The notes below the pieces were generated by a model. It did not search any database, was not told the origin of the DNA, and was given only the letters and a program-made list of their open reading frames with translations. Of a stretch of 33,716 nucleotides of DNA, positions 1-7,512 are shown piece after piece. Positions within the stretch are counted from its first letter, which is position 1. Each line of letters opens with the position of its first letter. Made by a program: the position numbers and the translations under genes. Source of the stretch: Comamonadaceae bacterium (GTDB lineage Bacteria > Pseudomonadota > Gammaproteobacteria > Burkholderiales > Burkholderiaceae_C); the NCBI GenBank assembly GCA_013297985.1, contig JAAFIY010000033.1, positions 1 through 33,716 of the forward strand, written 5' to 3'.

Positions 1-543
1 GGCGCTGGGGGCTGCGTCTGTCGGCAATGACTCTGCGCCTTCTTCTTTGACCACCACCAGTTCAGCGTCGGTGATCTGGCCGCTCACGATGCGCCACAAC
101 ACCCGCAGGTTCATGAGCCCCATCACCACGCCCACCACATAGCCGATGCCATACACCCAAATCATTGACAAGCCCACCACCGGCGAGACATTGGTCACTT
201 GCAGATCGTGCATCTTGTAGGTGCCCCAAAAGAAGAGCACGTTGCAAAACAGCATGAGTGATTCGCTTACGAACAAGCAGCCCACTTTGCCGATGCGCGG
301 CAGTTTGCGCACCAGCGTGTCCACACCCAGGTGACCGCCTTCGCGCATGGCCACCATGGCGCCGATGTAGGTCAACCACACAAAGCAGTAGCGCGACAGC
401 TCTTCAGACACCAAGATGCCGCTGTTGAACGCATAGCGCAGCACCACGTTGCCAAACACCATGCACACCATGGCCACCAGCGCCACCACCACCAACAGCT
501 CCATGAGCTTGAAGAATCCATCAATCAGCTTTTGCATAGGCAT
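1..543 (-). CDS. TRAP transporter small permease (DctQ family), 3' end cut by window
   Basis: Inner-membrane small subunit of a TRAP transporter, which works with a large DctM permease and a periplasmic DctP protein to import organic acids by ion symport. The frame is open from the left edge to ATG at 543; a second in-frame ATG lies at 537 and neither has a clear Shine-Dalgarno. About 181 residues are visible. Hydrophobic segments fall near residues 10-35, 50-65, 90-110 and 130-155, giving the four-helix DctQ layout, and the sequence VLRYAFNSGILVSEELSRYCFVW holds the family's typical V.RY.F......EE.....F.W pattern. The stop codon and the presumed DctM/DctP genes lie outside the window. It starts 19 bases after the GntR regulator on the same strand, so the two are probably co-transcribed and the likely substrate is the sugar acid handled by the divergent operon. 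That link is inference. Confidence 0.85.
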   Translation of the reverse strand, partial: MPMQKLIDGFFKLMELLVVVALVAMVCMVFGNVVLRYAFNSGILVSEELSRYCFVWLTYIGAMVAMREGGHLGVDTLVRKLPRIGKVGCLFVSESLMLFCNVLFFWGTYKMHDLQVTNVSPVVGLSMIWVYGIGYVVGVVMGLMNLRVLWRIVSGQITDAELVVVKEEGAESLPTDAAPSA

Positions 544-562
544 CGCCCAAATTAGTGGTGAT

Positions 563-1351
563 TCAGGCCGCAAGCGGCCGTTTGACGGCCGAAGCAGCTC
601 CTTTTTTGATAGCAACCGGCTTTTGTGTCGCCAGCCGCTGCGCCGCAGCACGCGCGCTGCGTTCGGCCAGCACTTCGTCAATGTCGTCGGCTGCGCCGTC
701 AATCAGCACGCGAATGGCGCGCTCGGCCTTGTCAGGCTTGTGCGCGGCCACGGCCAGCAGCACCGCCTCATGCAGGGGCAGCGATCCACGGGGGCCATCG
801 GGCCGGGTGGTGGAAATCTCAAAGCTGGTGCGCAGCAGGGCCGATAGCGCTTTGCTCATCTGCACCAGCATGCGGTTGTGGCTGGCTTGCAGCAGGCCCA
901 GGTGAAAGCGCAAGTCGTGTGCGACATAGTCGCCACCTTCGTCCACCGCGCGCACCATGCCTTCAAAGGCGTCGCGAATGCGGGCAATGTCCTGCGGCGT
1001 GGCGCGCTCGGCGGCCATCCGAACGGCGGCGGGCTCCACCACGCGGCGCAGCTCTTGCAGGTCAGCCAGAAATGGCGCGTCCAGGCCCACTTGGGTTTGC
1101 CAGTTGATCACATCGGGATCAAACCAATTCCATTGCTCAGCCGCCAACACCCGGGTGCCCACCTTCGGCCCGGTCGACAACAAGCCCCGCGCCACCAGCG
1201 ACTTGACCGCTTCGCGCACCACCGTGCGGCTCACCCCCAGTTGCTCGCACAGGGCTGCTTCAGGCGGCAAACTGGCGCCCACCGCAAAACGCCCAGCCAC
1301 CACCGCCAGCCCGAGGTGGTCGACTGTGTTGCCGTGTACGTTTTTGATCAT
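563..1351 (-). CDS. FadR-subfamily GntR transcriptional regulator
   Basis: A 262-residue DNA-binding repressor or activator. The N-terminal winged helix-turn-helix covers about residues 8-70 (LPPEAALCEQLGVSRTVVRE followed by AVKSL and a GPKVGTRV wing). An FCD effector-binding domain follows, with acid and His residues (HDLRFHLGLLQASHNRM) of the kind that hold a metal in this subfamily. ATG 1351 is preferred over an upstream in-frame ATG at 1465, because the latter would run through the promoter region and add 38 non-family residues. The gene is divergent from the sugar-acid dehydratase and upstream of the TRAP permease, the usual place for a local sugar-acid regulator. A TNGTNNNACNA site sits between the two start codons. 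The last 15 or so codons include a copy of the lineage repeat (597-613), giving the odd Lys/Ala tail AIKKGAASAVKRPLAA. The ligand is unknown; galactonate or a derivative is my guess. Confidence 0.9.
   Translation of the reverse strand: MIKNVHGNTVDHLGLAVVAGRFAVGASLPPEAALCEQLGVSRTVVREAVKSLVARGLLSTGPKVGTRVLAAEQWNWFDPDVINWQTQVGLDAPFLADLQELRRVVEPAAVRMAAERATPQDIARIRDAFEGMVRAVDEGGDYVAHDLRFHLGLLQASHNRMLVQMSKALSALLRTSFEISTTRPDGPRGSLPLHEAVLLAVAAHKPDKAERAIRVLIDGAADDIDEVLAERSARAAAQRLATQKPVAIKKGAASAVKRPLAA
597..613. repeat. Lineage repeat copy in the regulator C-terminus
   Basis: On the minus strand GCTATCAAAAAAGGAGC is read in frame as AIKKGA near the end of the GntR regulator. Confidence 0.75.
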
Positions 1352-1375
1352 GGTTAGCCCTGAACTGTGGGCCCA

Positions 1376-1388
1376 ATGGTATGACCAT
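1376..1388. promoter_or_regulatory. Probable GntR/FadR-family operator ATGGTATGACCAT
   Basis: ATGGT-ATG-ACCAT is a perfect 5+5 inverted repeat around a 3-base centre. Positions 1377-1387 fit the FadR-family consensus TNGTNNNACNA exactly. It lies 25 bases from the regulator start and 31 bases before the dehydratase start, so one site could control both directions. A -10-like CATAAT overlaps its right edge (1386-1391). Binding by the adjacent regulator is inference. Confidence 0.75.
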
Positions 1389-1418
1389 AATATCAACACA
1401 CCGACCGGAGAAACCCCA

Positions 1419-3185
1419 ATGAAAGACCCCACAGGCCAGCCCGCCAAGCCCGACCCATCGCCCAAAAAAGCGCCGCACGAACTGCGCAGCCAACAGTGGT
1501 TTGGCCGCCAAGACCGCGACGGCTTTGCCTACCGCAGCTGGGTCAAGGGCAAAGGCGTGCCGCATGACCAATTTGATGGCCGCCCAGTCATTGGCATTTG
1601 CAACACCTTCAGCGAACTCACGCCCTGCAACAGCCACTTTCGCACCCTGGCTGAACAAGTGAAAGTGGGGGTTTACGAAGCGGGTGGTTTCCCGCTTGAG
1701 TTCCCGGTGATGAGCTTGGGCGAAACCCTGCTGCGCCCCACCGCCATGCTGTATCGCAACCTGGCCAGCATGGATGTCGAAGAAAGCATTCGCGGCAACC
1801 CGATTGATGGCGTGGTGCTGCTGTTTGGCTGCGACAAAACCACGCCCAGTTTGCTGATGGGTGCCAGCAGCGTGGGCCTGCCCACCATTGGGGTGAGCGG
1901 CGGGCCCATGCTCAATGGCAAGTGGCGCGGCCAAGAACTGGGCAGCGGCACGGGTGTGTGGAGCATGAGCGAGCAAGTGCGCGCAGGCACCTTGAAGTTG
2001 CAAGACTTCTTTGAGGCCGAGAGCTGCATGCACCGCAGCCACGGCCACTGCATGACCATGGGCACCGCTAGCACCATGGCCAGCATGGTCGAAGCCCTGG
2101 GCATTGGCCTGCCAGGCAACGCCGCCTACCCCGCCGTGGACGGCCGCCGCAATGTGCTGGCCCGCATGGCCGGGCGGCGCATTGTGGAGATGGTGCACAG
2201 CGATCAAACCATCACCCAAGTGCTCACCCGCGATGCGTTCGAAAACGCCATCCGCGTGCTGGCAGGCATTGGCGGCAGCACCAATGCCGTCATTCACTTG
2301 ATTGCCATTGCGGGGCGGCTGGGCATCAAGCTCACCCTGGACGACTTTGAGCGCTTGGGGTCCGATCTGCCCTGCCTGGTCAACCTGCAGCCCAGCGGCC
2401 AGCATTTGATGGAAGACTTTTGCTACGCCGGCGGCATTCAGGTGGTAATGAAAGAACTGGCCGATGTGCTGCACCTGGACCACGTCACAGTCAGCGGCCA
2501 GAGTGTGCGCGACAACATGGCCGATGCCATCAACTACGACCCCCGCGTCATCAAGACCCGCGCCGAGCCGTTCAAAGAAAAAGCCGGTATCGCCGTGCTG
2601 CGGGGCAACTTGGCGCCGCGCGGCGCGGTCATCAAGCCCAGCGCAGCCACCCCAGCCCTGATGCAGCACACCGGCCGCGCGGTGGTGTTTGAAGACATTG
2701 AAGACTTCCACCGTCGCATTGACGACGACACGCTGGACATTGACGAAACCTGCGTGATGGTCTTGAAGAACTGCGGCCCCAAGGGCTACCCCGGCATGGC
2801 CGAGGTGGGCAACATGCCGCTGCCGCCCAAGGTGCTTAAGAAAGGCATCACTGACATGGTGCGCATCAGCGACGCTCGCATGAGCGGCACCGCTTACGGC
2901 ACCGTGGTGCTGCACACCGCACCCGAAGCCGCCGCGGGCGGACCACTGGCCCTGGTGCACAACGGCGACCTCATTACCTTGGATGTGGCCGCACGCAAAC
3001 TGCACTTGCATGTGGACGATGCCGAGCTGGCCCGCCGCCGCGCTGCCTGGACCGCCCCCGCGCCTGCATTGCCGTCAGGCTATTGGAAGCTGTACATCGA
3101 CCATGTGAACCAGGCCGACGAAGGCGCCGACCTTGATTTTTTGGTGGGCCAGCGAGGGGCCTTTGTCCCTCGGGACAATCATTGA
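1419..3185 (+). CDS. IlvD/Edd-family sugar-acid dehydratase (galactonate/arabinonate type)
   Basis: A 588-residue Fe-S dehydratase that converts an aldonate to its 2-keto-3-deoxy acid. Cluster and metal ligands of the family are visible: Cys70 (ELTPCN), Cys138 with Asp139 and the carbamylatable Lys140 (FGCDKTTPS), and Cys211 (GHCMTMGT). The C-terminal half carries the family's DARMSGTAYGT signature. Length and N-terminus resemble L-arabinonate/D-galactonate dehydratases of the IlvD group, not dihydroxy-acid dehydratase. The start at 1419 has GGAG at 1407-1410 with 8-base spacing; a much longer open frame extends upstream through the divergent regulator and is an artefact. Next to dgoK and dgoA the best substrate guess is D-galactonate. 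In the rhizobial arabinonate dehydratase of this group both L-arabinonate and D-galactonate are known substrates, so specificity is open. The last codons and stop lie in a strong inverted repeat (3163-3200). Confidence 0.88.
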   Translation: MKDPTGQPAKPDPSPKKAPHELRSQQWFGRQDRDGFAYRSWVKGKGVPHDQFDGRPVIGICNTFSELTPCNSHFRTLAEQVKVGVYEAGGFPLEFPVMSLGETLLRPTAMLYRNLASMDVEESIRGNPIDGVVLLFGCDKTTPSLLMGASSVGLPTIGVSGGPMLNGKWRGQELGSGTGVWSMSEQVRAGTLKLQDFFEAESCMHRSHGHCMTMGTASTMASMVEALGIGLPGNAAYPAVDGRRNVLARMAGRRIVEMVHSDQTITQVLTRDAFENAIRVLAGIGGSTNAVIHLIAIAGRLGIKLTLDDFERLGSDLPCLVNLQPSGQHLMEDFCYAGGIQVVMKELADVLHLDHVTVSGQSVRDNMADAINYDPRVIKTRAEPFKEKAGIAVLRGNLAPRGAVIKPSAATPALMQHTGRAVVFEDIEDFHRRIDDDTLDIDETCVMVLKNCGPKGYPGMAEVGNMPLPPKVLKKGITDMVRISDARMSGTAYGTVVLHTAPEAAAGGPLALVHNGDLITLDVAARKLHLHVDDAELARRRAAWTAPAPALPSGYWKLYIDHVNQADEGADLDFLVGQRGAFVPRDNH

Positions 3186-3200
3186 TGTCCCGAGGGACAA
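3163..3200. repeat. 15-bp perfect inverted repeat over the dehydratase stop codon
   Basis: The left arm 3163-3177 (TTGTCCCTCGGGACA) is the exact reverse complement of 3186-3200, with an 8-base loop containing the stop codon. The same bases can also be read as a 22-bp near-perfect tandem repeat (3164-3185 and 3186-3207, three mismatches), and each half is itself palindromic. There is no T-tract, so a simple intrinsic terminator is unlikely. A role in differential expression or mRNA 3'-end protection between the dehydratase and dgoK is inference. Confidence 0.8.
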
Positions 3201-3225
3201 CCATTGACCTCCCCCTTCCAGCCCC

Positions 3226-4158
3226 ATGCCCAACCTCCTCGCACTTGACTGGGGCACCTCCCGCCTGCGCGCTGCGCTGCTGGACGCAAGTGGCACGGTG
3301 CGCGTGCAGCAAGACGACGGGCCCGGCATTCAGTCGGTGGCCGAGCGCGGCGGGTTTACTCCTGTTTTTGTAGCACTCTGCGCTGATATTGAAAGCCGTG
3401 CAGCCCGATTGGGCTTAGAACCACCGGCGCACACCCTGGTGTGCGGCATGGCGGGTTCGCGCCAAGGCTGGGCTGAGGCGCCCTACTGCCCCTGTCCAGC
3501 CGATGCCCCTGCCCTGGCTGCCCAAGTGCACTGGCTGCAAGCGGGCCGCATGGCCATCGTGCCGGGGGTATGTTCAGGCCTAGACACCGCCGCCCCGGAT
3601 GTGATGCGCGGCGAAGAAGTGCAAGTGTTAGGCGCTGCGCAACGCGCAGGCGTGGCTAACGGTACCTTTGTGCTGCCCGGCACCCACAGCAAATGGGTGC
3701 AGTTGCATCGGGGTCGTATTGGGGGCTTTGCCACCTACATGACGGGCGAGTTTTACGGCCTGCTGGCCCAGCACTCGCTGCTGGCCCGCATGCTCGACAC
3801 CAGCGCCCCGCACGACCCCGTGGCCTTTGACGCAGGCCTGGCCCACGCACGCCAAGCGGGCAGCGTGCTGCATGCCGCCTTTGCCACCCGCACCCGCTCT
3901 TTGCTGCAAGCTCAGACCGACGCAGCAGCTGCCAGCTACTTGTCAGGCGTGTTGATTGGCGAAGAGCTGCGCGCCAACTTGGCGCATCTAAGTGCCGCAG
4001 CTGAACCGCCCGCCGTGCATCTGGTTGGCGAAGCAGCGCTGGTGGCGCGCTACGCCCAAGCCCTGACGAGCTTTGGCGTGCCCACCGTGCGCCACGGCCA
4101 TGAAGCCACCTGGGCTGGCTTGCATGCACTGGCCCAACACCTGTGGCCCGATCAATAG
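3226..4158 (+). CDS. dgoK: 2-dehydro-3-deoxygalactonokinase
   Basis: A 310-residue cytoplasmic kinase that phosphorylates 2-keto-3-deoxygalactonate to 2-keto-3-deoxy-6-phosphogalactonate, the second step from galactonate. The N-terminal LALDWGTSRLRAALLD is the family's nucleotide-binding motif, and LPGTHSKWVQL near residue 150 and GEFYGLL after it are typical DgoK blocks. It begins 40 bases after the dehydratase stop, just past the hairpin, and ends 7 bases before the aldolase start, so the three are one operon. A copy of the lineage repeat (3358-3374) is read in frame at about residues 45-50 (TPVFVAL), in a surface-like stretch before the ADIESRAARLG helix; the frame stays open. I am confident of the family; the sugar configuration comes from the pairing with DgoA. 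Confidence 0.92.
   Translation: MPNLLALDWGTSRLRAALLDASGTVRVQQDDGPGIQSVAERGGFTPVFVALCADIESRAARLGLEPPAHTLVCGMAGSRQGWAEAPYCPCPADAPALAAQVHWLQAGRMAIVPGVCSGLDTAAPDVMRGEEVQVLGAAQRAGVANGTFVLPGTHSKWVQLHRGRIGGFATYMTGEFYGLLAQHSLLARMLDTSAPHDPVAFDAGLAHARQAGSVLHAAFATRTRSLLQAQTDAAAASYLSGVLIGEELRANLAHLSAAAEPPAVHLVGEAALVARYAQALTSFGVPTVRHGHEATWAGLHALAQHLWPDQ
3358..3374. repeat. Lineage repeat copy inside dgoK
   Basis: ACTCCTGTTTTTGTAGC (reverse complement GCTACAAAAACAGGAGT) is read in frame as TPVFVA. It is followed by GCGCTGATATT, another motif often adjoining this repeat. Confidence 0.65.
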
Positions 4159-4165
4159 GCGCACC

Positions 4166-4840
4166 ATGCGGGACATGAACCACCCTTTGCTTGACTTTGC
4201 GCCCTCGCCCGCGCTGACCCATGCTTTGTCGCTGCTGCCCTTGGTGGCCATCTTGCGTGGCCTGACGGCGCCCCACGCGAGCACCGTGGGCGGCGCGCTG
4301 CTGCAAGCAGGCTGGCGCGTGCTAGAGGTGCCGCTGAACTCGCCGCAACCGCTGCACAGCATCGCTGCCCTGCGGCATCTGGCCGCTGATGTGCCGGGTG
4401 CCCTGGTGGGCGCGGGCACCGTGCTCAGCGTGGCCGAAGTGCGCAACGTGGCGGCCGCAGGCGGGCAGATCGTGATTTCACCGAACCTTAACGCTGACGT
4501 GGTGCGTGCCACTCGCGACGCGGGGCTGGTGAGCCTGCCGGGCGTGGCCACGCCGTCTGAGGCATTTGCCGCCCTACGCCACGGGGCGCATGCCCTGAAG
4601 CTGTTCCCGGCTGATGGTTTGGCGCCCGTCGTTCTCAAAGCTTGGCGGGCGGTGTTGCCTGCCGCGGTGCCGCTGCTGCCGGTGGGAGGTTTGGGCCTGC
4701 ACAACCTGGCCGCTTGGCGCCAAGCCGGGGCGAGCGGCGCCGGGCTCGGTGGGTCGCTGTACCAGCCTGGCGATGACGCGGCGCTCGTCGGCGCCCGAGG
4801 CGCTGCTTTGCGCGAAGCCTGGGGCGCGCTAAAGGCCTAA
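4166..4840 (+). CDS. dgoA: 2-dehydro-3-deoxy-6-phosphogalactonate aldolase
   Basis: A 224-residue class I aldolase of the KDPG/KDPGal family that splits 2-keto-3-deoxy-6-phosphogalactonate to pyruvate and glyceraldehyde 3-phosphate. It has the catalytic Glu54 (RVLEVPLNSP), the VGAGTVL loop at 81-87 and the Schiff-base Lys145 (ALKLFPADG). The ILRGLTAPHA start and the NSP after the Glu are DgoA-like; Eda enzymes usually have TLRT there, as in the second aldolase at 8555-9298. ATG 4166 is chosen because it follows dgoK by 7 bases; ATG 4175 (MNHPLL) is also possible, while an upstream in-frame ATG inside dgoK (4073) is unlikely. The conserved block begins around residue 18, so either start leaves the enzyme complete. 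Confidence 0.9.
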   Translation: MRDMNHPLLDFAPSPALTHALSLLPLVAILRGLTAPHASTVGGALLQAGWRVLEVPLNSPQPLHSIAALRHLAADVPGALVGAGTVLSVAEVRNVAAAGGQIVISPNLNADVVRATRDAGLVSLPGVATPSEAFAALRHGAHALKLFPADGLAPVVLKAWRAVLPAAVPLLPVGGLGLHNLAAWRQAGASGAGLGGSLYQPGDDAALVGARGAALREAWGALKA

Positions 4841-4888
4841 GACGTCGCGTTGCGCAGCGGCGGCCCCAGCGCCGCTACCATGCGGCGC

Positions 4889-5695
4889 ATGAACACTTCA
4901 GCTGCATCGTTGACCCACCCCGGCGCCGCCGTCTCATTTGGCTTGCGTGGCCGCGTGGCCTTGATCACTGGCGGTAGTCAAGGCATTGGCGAAGCCTGCG
5001 CCCGCCGTCTCAGCGCCGAAGGCTGTGCCGTGGTGCTGGCCGATGTCGATGCGGCCAAGGGGCAGGCGCTGGCCGATGCGTTGGGTGCCCTTTTTGTGGC
5101 CTGCGATGTGGGCGACGCGGCCCAAGTGCAAGCCGCTGTCAACGCCGCCGTGGCGGCGCATGGCCGCATCGATGTGTTGGTGAACAACGCCGGCATCTTT
5201 CGCGCGGCGGATTTTTTGGACGTGTCCGAAGCTGACTTTGATGCGGTGGTGCGCGTCAACATCAAGGGCGCTTTTTTGATGGCGCAAGCCTGCGCGCGGG
5301 TGATGGCGGCGCAGGGCGGCGGCAGCATCGTCAACATGAGCTCGGTCAACGGCACGCTGGCCATTCCCAACATCGCCAGCTACAACATGAGCAAAGGCGC
5401 TATCAACCAACTCACCCGCGCCGCAGCGCTGGCCTTGGTGGACAAAGGCGTGCGCGTCAATGCGGTGGCGCCGGGCACCATTGCCACCGAGCTAGCCGCC
5501 AAAGCCGTGCTGACCAGTGACGATGCCAAACGCCGCATCATGGGCCGCACCCCCATGAAGCGCTTGGGCGATCCGGCCGAAGTGGCCGACGCGGTGGCCT
5601 TTTTGGCCAGTGATGCCGCCCGCTACATCACCGGCGAAATCCTGGTGGTGGACGGCGGACGCATGGCGCTGAACTACACCGTGCAGGTGGATTGA
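4889..5695 (+). CDS. SDR-family NAD(P)-dependent oxidoreductase, possible galactose/sugar 1-dehydrogenase
   Basis: A 268-residue classical short-chain dehydrogenase. The Rossmann motif TGGSQGIG is at 27-34, with Asp52 after beta-2 suggesting NAD preference. NNAG is at 99-102, and the catalytic Ser152, Tyr165 and Lys169 (YNMSK) are all present. The C-terminus (GEILVVDGG) is typical. It lies 48 bases after dgoA in the same direction, so it probably belongs to the operon. A sugar 1-dehydrogenase that makes the lactone feeding galactonate would complete a De Ley-Doudoroff pathway, but SDR sequence does not define substrate. Starts at 4889 or 4880 (MRRM) are possible; neither has a good ribosome-binding site. 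The spacer holds a 7-bp hairpin (4856-4862 with 4870-4876). No lactonase is visible nearby. Confidence 0.85.
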   Translation: MNTSAASLTHPGAAVSFGLRGRVALITGGSQGIGEACARRLSAEGCAVVLADVDAAKGQALADALGALFVACDVGDAAQVQAAVNAAVAAHGRIDVLVNNAGIFRAADFLDVSEADFDAVVRVNIKGAFLMAQACARVMAAQGGGSIVNMSSVNGTLAIPNIASYNMSKGAINQLTRAAALALVDKGVRVNAVAPGTIATELAAKAVLTSDDAKRRIMGRTPMKRLGDPAEVADAVAFLASDAARYITGEILVVDGGRMALNYTVQVD

Positions 5696-5713
5696 CGACC
5701 GCGCTGGGCCCGC

Positions 5714-6973
5714 TCAAGCGGCAGCAGCCGTACGGGCCAGCGGCGCTTCTTTGATGGGCCAGTGCAGCAAGGCCGCACCAATGGCCAACACGATATCGAT
5801 GTACCACACCCAGTCGTAGCTGCCGGTGGCGTCAAAAATGCGGCCGCCCAGATAGGCGCCCAAAAAACCGCCCACTTGGTGGCTGAGCATCACCACCCCA
5901 AACAGCAGCGCCATATTGCCCGGGCCAAAGAACTTGGCCACCAACCCCGCCGTGGGCGGCACGGTGGACAAAAAGGTAAAGCCCATCACGGCCGAGAACA
6001 CCAGCAAGGTGGTGGCGTCTTTGGGTGACAGCACAAATATCAGCACCGCCACTGCTCGGGTGACATACACCAGCGCCAGCAGCGACTTCATGCGCCAGCG
6101 GCCCACCGCCCAGCCCATGGCCAAGCTGCCGACGATGTTGAACAGCCCAATCATGGCCATGGCCCAGCCCGCGTATTGCGTGGGCAAGCCACACGCGGCC
6201 ACCACGCCCGGCAAGTGGGTGGCCAAAAAAGCCACGTGAAAGCCGCACACCAAAAAACCCGCGCTTAGCAACAAAAAGCTGGGCAAGCGCAACGCCCGTG
6301 ACAAGGCCTCGCGCACCGGCAACACCACCACCGCTGGCGCGGCCCCCGGGCCCGCATTCATCCCCGCAGCGCGCCGACGCAGCACCCAGGCGGCGGGCAA
6401 ACCCAACAACAACAGCAAGGCCAAGGTTTCCAGCGCGCCCACCCAGCCAATGGCCACCAGCAAGCCCGCCGTAATGGGCGCCAAGGCAAACTGGCCAAAG
6501 CTGCCACCCGCGTTGACTACACCTGTGGCCAAACCGCGTTTATCGGGTGGTACCAGGCGCATGGTGGCTGACATCAGCACCGCAGGCCCGGCCATGCCAG
6601 CGCCGCCAGCAGACAGCACCCCAATGGCCACAATCAGCCCCAACTGCGTGGTCATAAAGGGCGTCAAGGCGGTGCCCACGGCCACCAGCAACACGCCCAT
6701 CAGCAGCACCCGGCCCGCGCCATAGCGGTCGGCCACGGCACCGGCAAAGGGCTGGGTCAGGCCCCACCACAATTGGCCAAATGCAAACGCCAAGCTGATG
6801 CTGGCCACGCCCAAACCCGTGGAGGTGTTCAAGGAACCCATGAACAAGCCCATGTTCTGGCGTGTACCCATGGTCAGCGCAAAAATGCCCGCTGCGCTTA
6901 GCAACACCAGCCAGACGGCCGGGGATGCCGCCAGCGACGCACTCGCGCTGGGGCTTGGGGTGTCAGGCTTCAT
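5714..6973 (-). CDS. MFS transporter
   Basis: A 419-residue inner-membrane transporter with the 12-helix major facilitator layout. A first half starts TMGTRQNMGLFMGSL and contains the helix 2-3 loop motif GAVADRYGAGRVLLMG. A polar central loop (RRRAAGMNAGPG) is followed by a second half ending in GGFLGAYLGGRIFDATG. The start at 6973 has a strong GGAGG ribosome-binding site about 9 bases upstream, and it overlaps the 3' end of the MarR gene by 11 bases, so the two are translationally coupled. It converges on the SDR gene with only 18 bases between stops. The substrate cannot be read from sequence. Pairing with MarR and a divergent acyl-CoA thioesterase suggests an organic acid or aromatic compound, import or efflux. 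Confidence 0.9.
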   Translation of the reverse strand: MKPDTPSPSASASLAASPAVWLVLLSAAGIFALTMGTRQNMGLFMGSLNTSTGLGVASISLAFAFGQLWWGLTQPFAGAVADRYGAGRVLLMGVLLVAVGTALTPFMTTQLGLIVAIGVLSAGGAGMAGPAVLMSATMRLVPPDKRGLATGVVNAGGSFGQFALAPITAGLLVAIGWVGALETLALLLLLGLPAAWVLRRRAAGMNAGPGAAPAVVVLPVREALSRALRLPSFLLLSAGFLVCGFHVAFLATHLPGVVAACGLPTQYAGWAMAMIGLFNIVGSLAMGWAVGRWRMKSLLALVYVTRAVAVLIFVLSPKDATTLLVFSAVMGFTFLSTVPPTAGLVAKFFGPGNMALLFGVVMLSHQVGGFLGAYLGGRIFDATGSYDWVWYIDIVLAIGAALLHWPIKEAPLARTAAAA

Positions 6974-7454
6974 GGTGTTCGTCCTCCGGTTCGGCCTGCA
7001 GCAAAGCGATGCATTCACCCAGCAAACCATGCAGCGCCACCAAGCGATCTGCGCCTAAGGTGGCGTTGACCTGCACCTGCGCGCGCTTCCAGCGCACCCG
7101 AGCTTGGGTGCGCAAAGCGGCCCCCTCATCGGTCAGCCAGACGCTGCGGGTGCGGCCGTCAGGGCCGTCGCCCATGGCCACCCAACCAGCAGCCAACAGC
7201 GGCTTGAGGTTGCGGGTGAGCGTGGATGCGGTCATGCCCATGGCCTGGGCCAGCGCGCCCGGCGCCACTGGCTGCAAAGCCGCCAGATGTGACAGCAGGG
7301 TGTATTGCGTGACCTTGAGCCCCAGCTCGGCCAAATGCGCGTCATACAAAGGCTGTACCCGCCGGGTGAGCTGACGCAGCAGCATGTTGGTACACCCGCG
7401 CGGGGCTGGAGTGTCGCTGAGGTTACGTGCGATTTGGCTAACCAGGGCAGTCAT
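6963..7454 (-). CDS. MarR-family transcriptional regulator
   Basis: A 163-residue winged-helix regulator, normally a dimer that leaves DNA on binding a small ligand. The winged helix is clear: LGLKVTQYTLLSHLAALQPV, then ALAQAMGMTASTLTRNLKPL as helix-turn-helix, then a GDGPDGRTRSVWLTDEG wing. ATG 7454 is preferred; an upstream frame from 7565 would read through the divergent promoter. There is no Shine-Dalgarno before 7454, and the predicted promoter puts the transcript start at or next to the ATG. The stop overlaps the MFS start. A palindrome at 7477-7490 covers its own -35 region, so autorepression and control of the MFS gene are likely. Confidence 0.9.
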   Translation of the reverse strand: MTALVSQIARNLSDTPAPRGCTNMLLRQLTRRVQPLYDAHLAELGLKVTQYTLLSHLAALQPVAPGALAQAMGMTASTLTRNLKPLLAAGWVAMGDGPDGRTRSVWLTDEGAALRTQARVRWKRAQVQVNATLGADRLVALHGLLGECIALLQAEPEDEHHEA

Positions 7455-7461
7455 GTTTATT

Positions 7462-7489
7462 ATTGTAGCTGCAACTGTTGCATATGCAA
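7462..7489 (-). promoter_or_regulatory. Predicted sigma-70 promoter for marR-MFS
   Basis: On the minus strand TACAAT (7467-7462) is a near-consensus -10, with TTGCAT (7489-7484) as a -35 at 16-base spacing. The expected start of transcription is about 7455, one base before the marR ATG. This predicts a leaderless or near-leaderless mRNA, in keeping with the absence of a ribosome-binding site. Confidence 0.5.
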
Positions 7490-7490
7490 C
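7477..7490. promoter_or_regulatory. Perfect 14-bp palindrome GTTGCATATGCAAC, likely MarR operator
   Basis: The sequence is fully self-complementary, and a further GCAAC half-site lies at 7471-7475. It sits between the divergent marR and thioesterase starts and covers the predicted marR -35. MarR proteins typically bind TTGCAT-ATGCAA-like palindromes. Direct binding by the adjacent MarR is inferred from position. Confidence 0.75.
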
Positions 7491-7512
7491 TAACAAGGCA
7501 AAGGATGTGACA

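Noticed and set aside
957-1418. N-terminal extension of the dehydratase frame
   Set aside because: It runs antisense through the GntR regulator and the operator; GGAG at 1407-1410 and the family N-terminus set the start at 1419.
1260-3011. A 583-codon open frame on the minus strand opposite the sugar-acid dehydratase
   Set aside because: It mirrors the codon pattern of the real gene, is rich in His, Gln and Ala, and has no recognisable domain; the plus-strand gene shows all family motifs.
3163-3207. Intrinsic terminator between the dehydratase and dgoK
   Set aside because: The stem is strong but no T-run follows and the operon clearly continues.
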